DNA from: Micromussa lordhowensis
Taxonomy: Eukaryota; Cnidaria; Anthozoa; Scleractinia; Lobophylliidae
DNA: 64,000 nt
Direction of reading: 5' to 3'
Assembly: GCA_964020085.1 (NCBI GenBank)
Contig: OZ026601.1
Coordinates: 17,352,530 to 17,416,529, forward strand
A model generated the notes under the pieces. The model was not told where the DNA came from. It searched no databases and saw only the letters and a list, made by a program, of their open reading frames with translations. Below are positions 62,579 to 64,000 of this stretch, in pieces. The position numbers and the translations under genes are program-made. How positions within the stretch are numbered: the stretch's first letter is position 1; every line of letters begins with the position of its first letter.

Positions 62579-64000
62579 TTTTTTTTTTTTTTTTTATTAA
62601 ATAGACAATTTTATTTACAAGACGATCACTTACACTACTTACAGTATTAATATTTTACTTACATTTACACTTACATTGTACTTGCTACTTACACTACTTA
62701 CACTAATTATACCTTTTTTTACTGGACATGTACGTACACTACTGTTACACCACAAATTACAAAAATTACTCAACCTAGTTACAAAACTACGCATACCTAC
62801 AGTGTTAATAAAGTATACTAATAGCTACTACATGATAATTAACTTATTGAATTTAAAAATTATTTTCTTAAGATTTTCCATTTCTTTTCATGAAAACTAC
62901 ACCTATCCCTCTTCTTAGCGATATAATATTCAATGCGTTCTATATGCTTCAGTTTGACTATAAATTGAGAAAATAGAGGCTTAGATTTGCTCAGTCGGCT
63001 TGAATAAATTACTTGCTTACCAATGATAAGGGCGTGATTAAGAAAAAACCAATGCGGGCTTTCGTTTATATAACCTAACATGATCTCGCTATCCTTAAGC
63101 TCAATGATTGTAATATTTAAGTCATTCAACCAGGAAACAATTTGCATCCAAAAGTTATTGCTGAATCGACAGTGTAAGAACAAATGCTCGAGGGATTCTT
63201 CATACTCTCCACAAAACGTGCACAAAGAAGTGTCCGATAACCCTATTTTATATAACAATTTGTTGGTATATACAATGCGATTAAGCAATTTGTATTGAAA
63301 AATTCTCGTTCTTATATCTAAAGTCACTTTGTGTGGGATTAAATAAATCTGTTTCCAGTTAAAATCTTGGTCGTTGTATATGGAGTTGTATTTTAGCCTC
63401 GCAGTAGGGTGTACACGTATATCCTCTACAAGAAACCAGTACAGCTTTTTACTAGTGAGTTGAATCAGATTGATATCACCGGTCTTTGAGTGGAAAATTA
63501 ATTCTGTAAAATCCGTAAAGTCCGGATCTGGGGTTTGAGAGCAACATGTAGTTCCTGAATCTAACAAAACCCTCCATGATTCCGGTATTGCTTTTGAAAG
63601 TCCTAATATCAACAGATAATTATTTAAATTAAGGCCTTTTTCTGAAAAAAAATTCCAAGGTTTTAATTTTCCGTTCGTGAGGAAGATATCCTTAATTCTT
63701 GAGATTCCAGCCAGAAGTGACTTTTTACAAAATTGAGGTTTGTTATAGATTCGAATATGTTTATTATTCCAAAGGATCTGTTCCATAACGTGGTCGCGCG
63801 AAGATGGTTGTTTCTCGGTGAGTGTAGCCCAAGCTTCAAAACACTCGCGATAAAACTTTGGAAAGGATTTAGGTAGGTCAGCAACATCATAATTGCAGTG
63901 AAGAAGGAATTTATCGCCGTAATTTTTAAGATGGTGCGAGAGGATTAACTTCCATGGACTATGGTAATTTTCAATAAACTTTTTAAGGCACATGATTCTT
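62579..64000 (-). mobile_element. L1/Tx1-like LINE, copy 4, extends beyond window
   Basis: The minus strand ends in a poly(A) tail (T run 62579-62595 on +), preceded by AT-rich UTR with GTAAGTAGTGTAAG repeats as in copies 1 and 3. Coding 63993-62860 is the C-terminal half of ORF2, cut by the window end. The tail abuts the CR1-like endonuclease at AAGGTCAAC, giving a nested insertion. Confidence 0.85.
62860..64000 (-). CDS. LINE ORF2 C-terminal region with zinc knuckle, partial
   Basis: An open frame of at least 377 codons: FLLHCNYDVADLPKSFPKFY, WKQIYLIPHKVTLDIRTRIF and the knuckle LCTFCGEYEESLEHLFLHCR (C-x2-C-x9-H-x4-C), then NFWMQIVSWLNDL. It aligns by eye with 3970-4974 in copy 1. The RT palm should lie past position 64000. 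Lack of breaks suggests it is the youngest L1-like copy here. Confidence 0.85.
   Translation of the reverse strand, partial: RIMCLKKFIENYHSPWKLILSHHLKNYGDKFLLHCNYDVADLPKSFPKFYRECFEAWATLTEKQPSSRDHVMEQILWNNKHIRIYNKPQFCKKSLLAGISRIKDIFLTNGKLKPWNFFSEKGLNLNNYLLILGLSKAIPESWRVLLDSGTTCCSQTPDPDFTDFTELIFHSKTGDINLIQLTSKKLYWFLVEDIRVHPTARLKYNSIYNDQDFNWKQIYLIPHKVTLDIRTRIFQYKLLNRIVYTNKLLYKIGLSDTSLCTFCGEYEESLEHLFLHCRFSNNFWMQIVSWLNDLNITIIELKDSEIMLGYINESPHWFFLNHALIIGKQVIYSSRLSKSKPLFSQFIVKLKHIERIEYYIAKKRDRCSFHEKKWKILRK

Noticed and set aside
1..64000. Search for CRISPR arrays, rRNA and tRNA genes
   Set aside because: No regularly spaced short repeats with unique spacers and no cloverleaf or rRNA-like sequence noticed by eye; a tRNAscan or Rfam run would be needed to exclude small RNAs.

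Overview
This window looks like nuclear DNA of an anthozoan cnidarian, probably a stony coral. That placement is my inference. It rests on AT-rich sequence with spliceosomal introns, the repeat mix (L1/Tx1-like and CR1/L2-like LINEs, Penelope-like elements, Gypsy, Harbinger, Polinton-type polymerase) and fragments resembling proteins common in coral genomes. I see no rRNA, tRNA, CRISPR or bacterial operon. Almost everything is transposable-element sequence, much of it decayed and nested; only a few genes look open.

Layout. 1-960: decayed Myb/SANT-like gene. 1264-5310: frameshifted L1/Tx1-like LINE. 5567-6926: PIF/Harbinger transposase lacking two of three catalytic residues. 7170-8348: Penelope-like (PLE) remnant. 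8855-9414: compact TIR element with a 9-bp target duplication and an open ZAD-like zinc-finger ORF. 10242-11115: THAP pseudogene (+) converging on a P2X7-like two-exon pseudogene (-). 11248-14217: further L1-like ORF1/ORF2 pieces. 14690-15390: degenerate tandem repeats. 15975-17008: an exon and an SGNH-hydrolase pseudogene. 17338-18965: LINE 3' end and PLE piece. 19199-20434: unidentified two-exon gene. 20440-22866: PLE split by a CR1/L2-like LINE. 22878-26670: tandem repeats and T-rich DNA. 26674-32793: complete Gypsy LTR element (minus). 33014-37961: a minus-strand series of phase-compatible exons and a DUF3987-like region. 38089-43334: LINE end, unidentified exons, Harbinger-type MITE, palindrome and a TTAA-flanked element. 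43567-45119: PLE (minus) interrupted by a hAT-like element with a BED-like finger. 46459-50321: long hairpin, Polinton-type DNA polymerase B fragment and a PLE.

The standout is 50697-59400: an 8.7-kb unit with 56-bp perfect terminal inverted repeats and a 4-bp AAGT target duplication. It interrupts a minus-strand reading frame that becomes continuous when the unit is removed in thought. It carries repeated CGTTTAAACG motifs near both ends, a DUF7869-like putative transposase with one in-frame stop, and a five-exon gene whose splice phases all agree, encoding a 545-residue BEN-domain protein. I could not assign it to a transposon superfamily I know. It is my best candidate for an undescribed system.

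59936-64000 holds a CR1-like LINE (minus) with an ACGAT 3' tail, whose endonuclease end is cut by the poly(A) end of another L1-like LINE. Nesting gives relative ages: Polinton fragment before PLE, DIRS-like frame before the BEN/DUF7869 unit, PLEs before the CR1 and hAT-like insertions, and CR1-like before the last L1-like copy.
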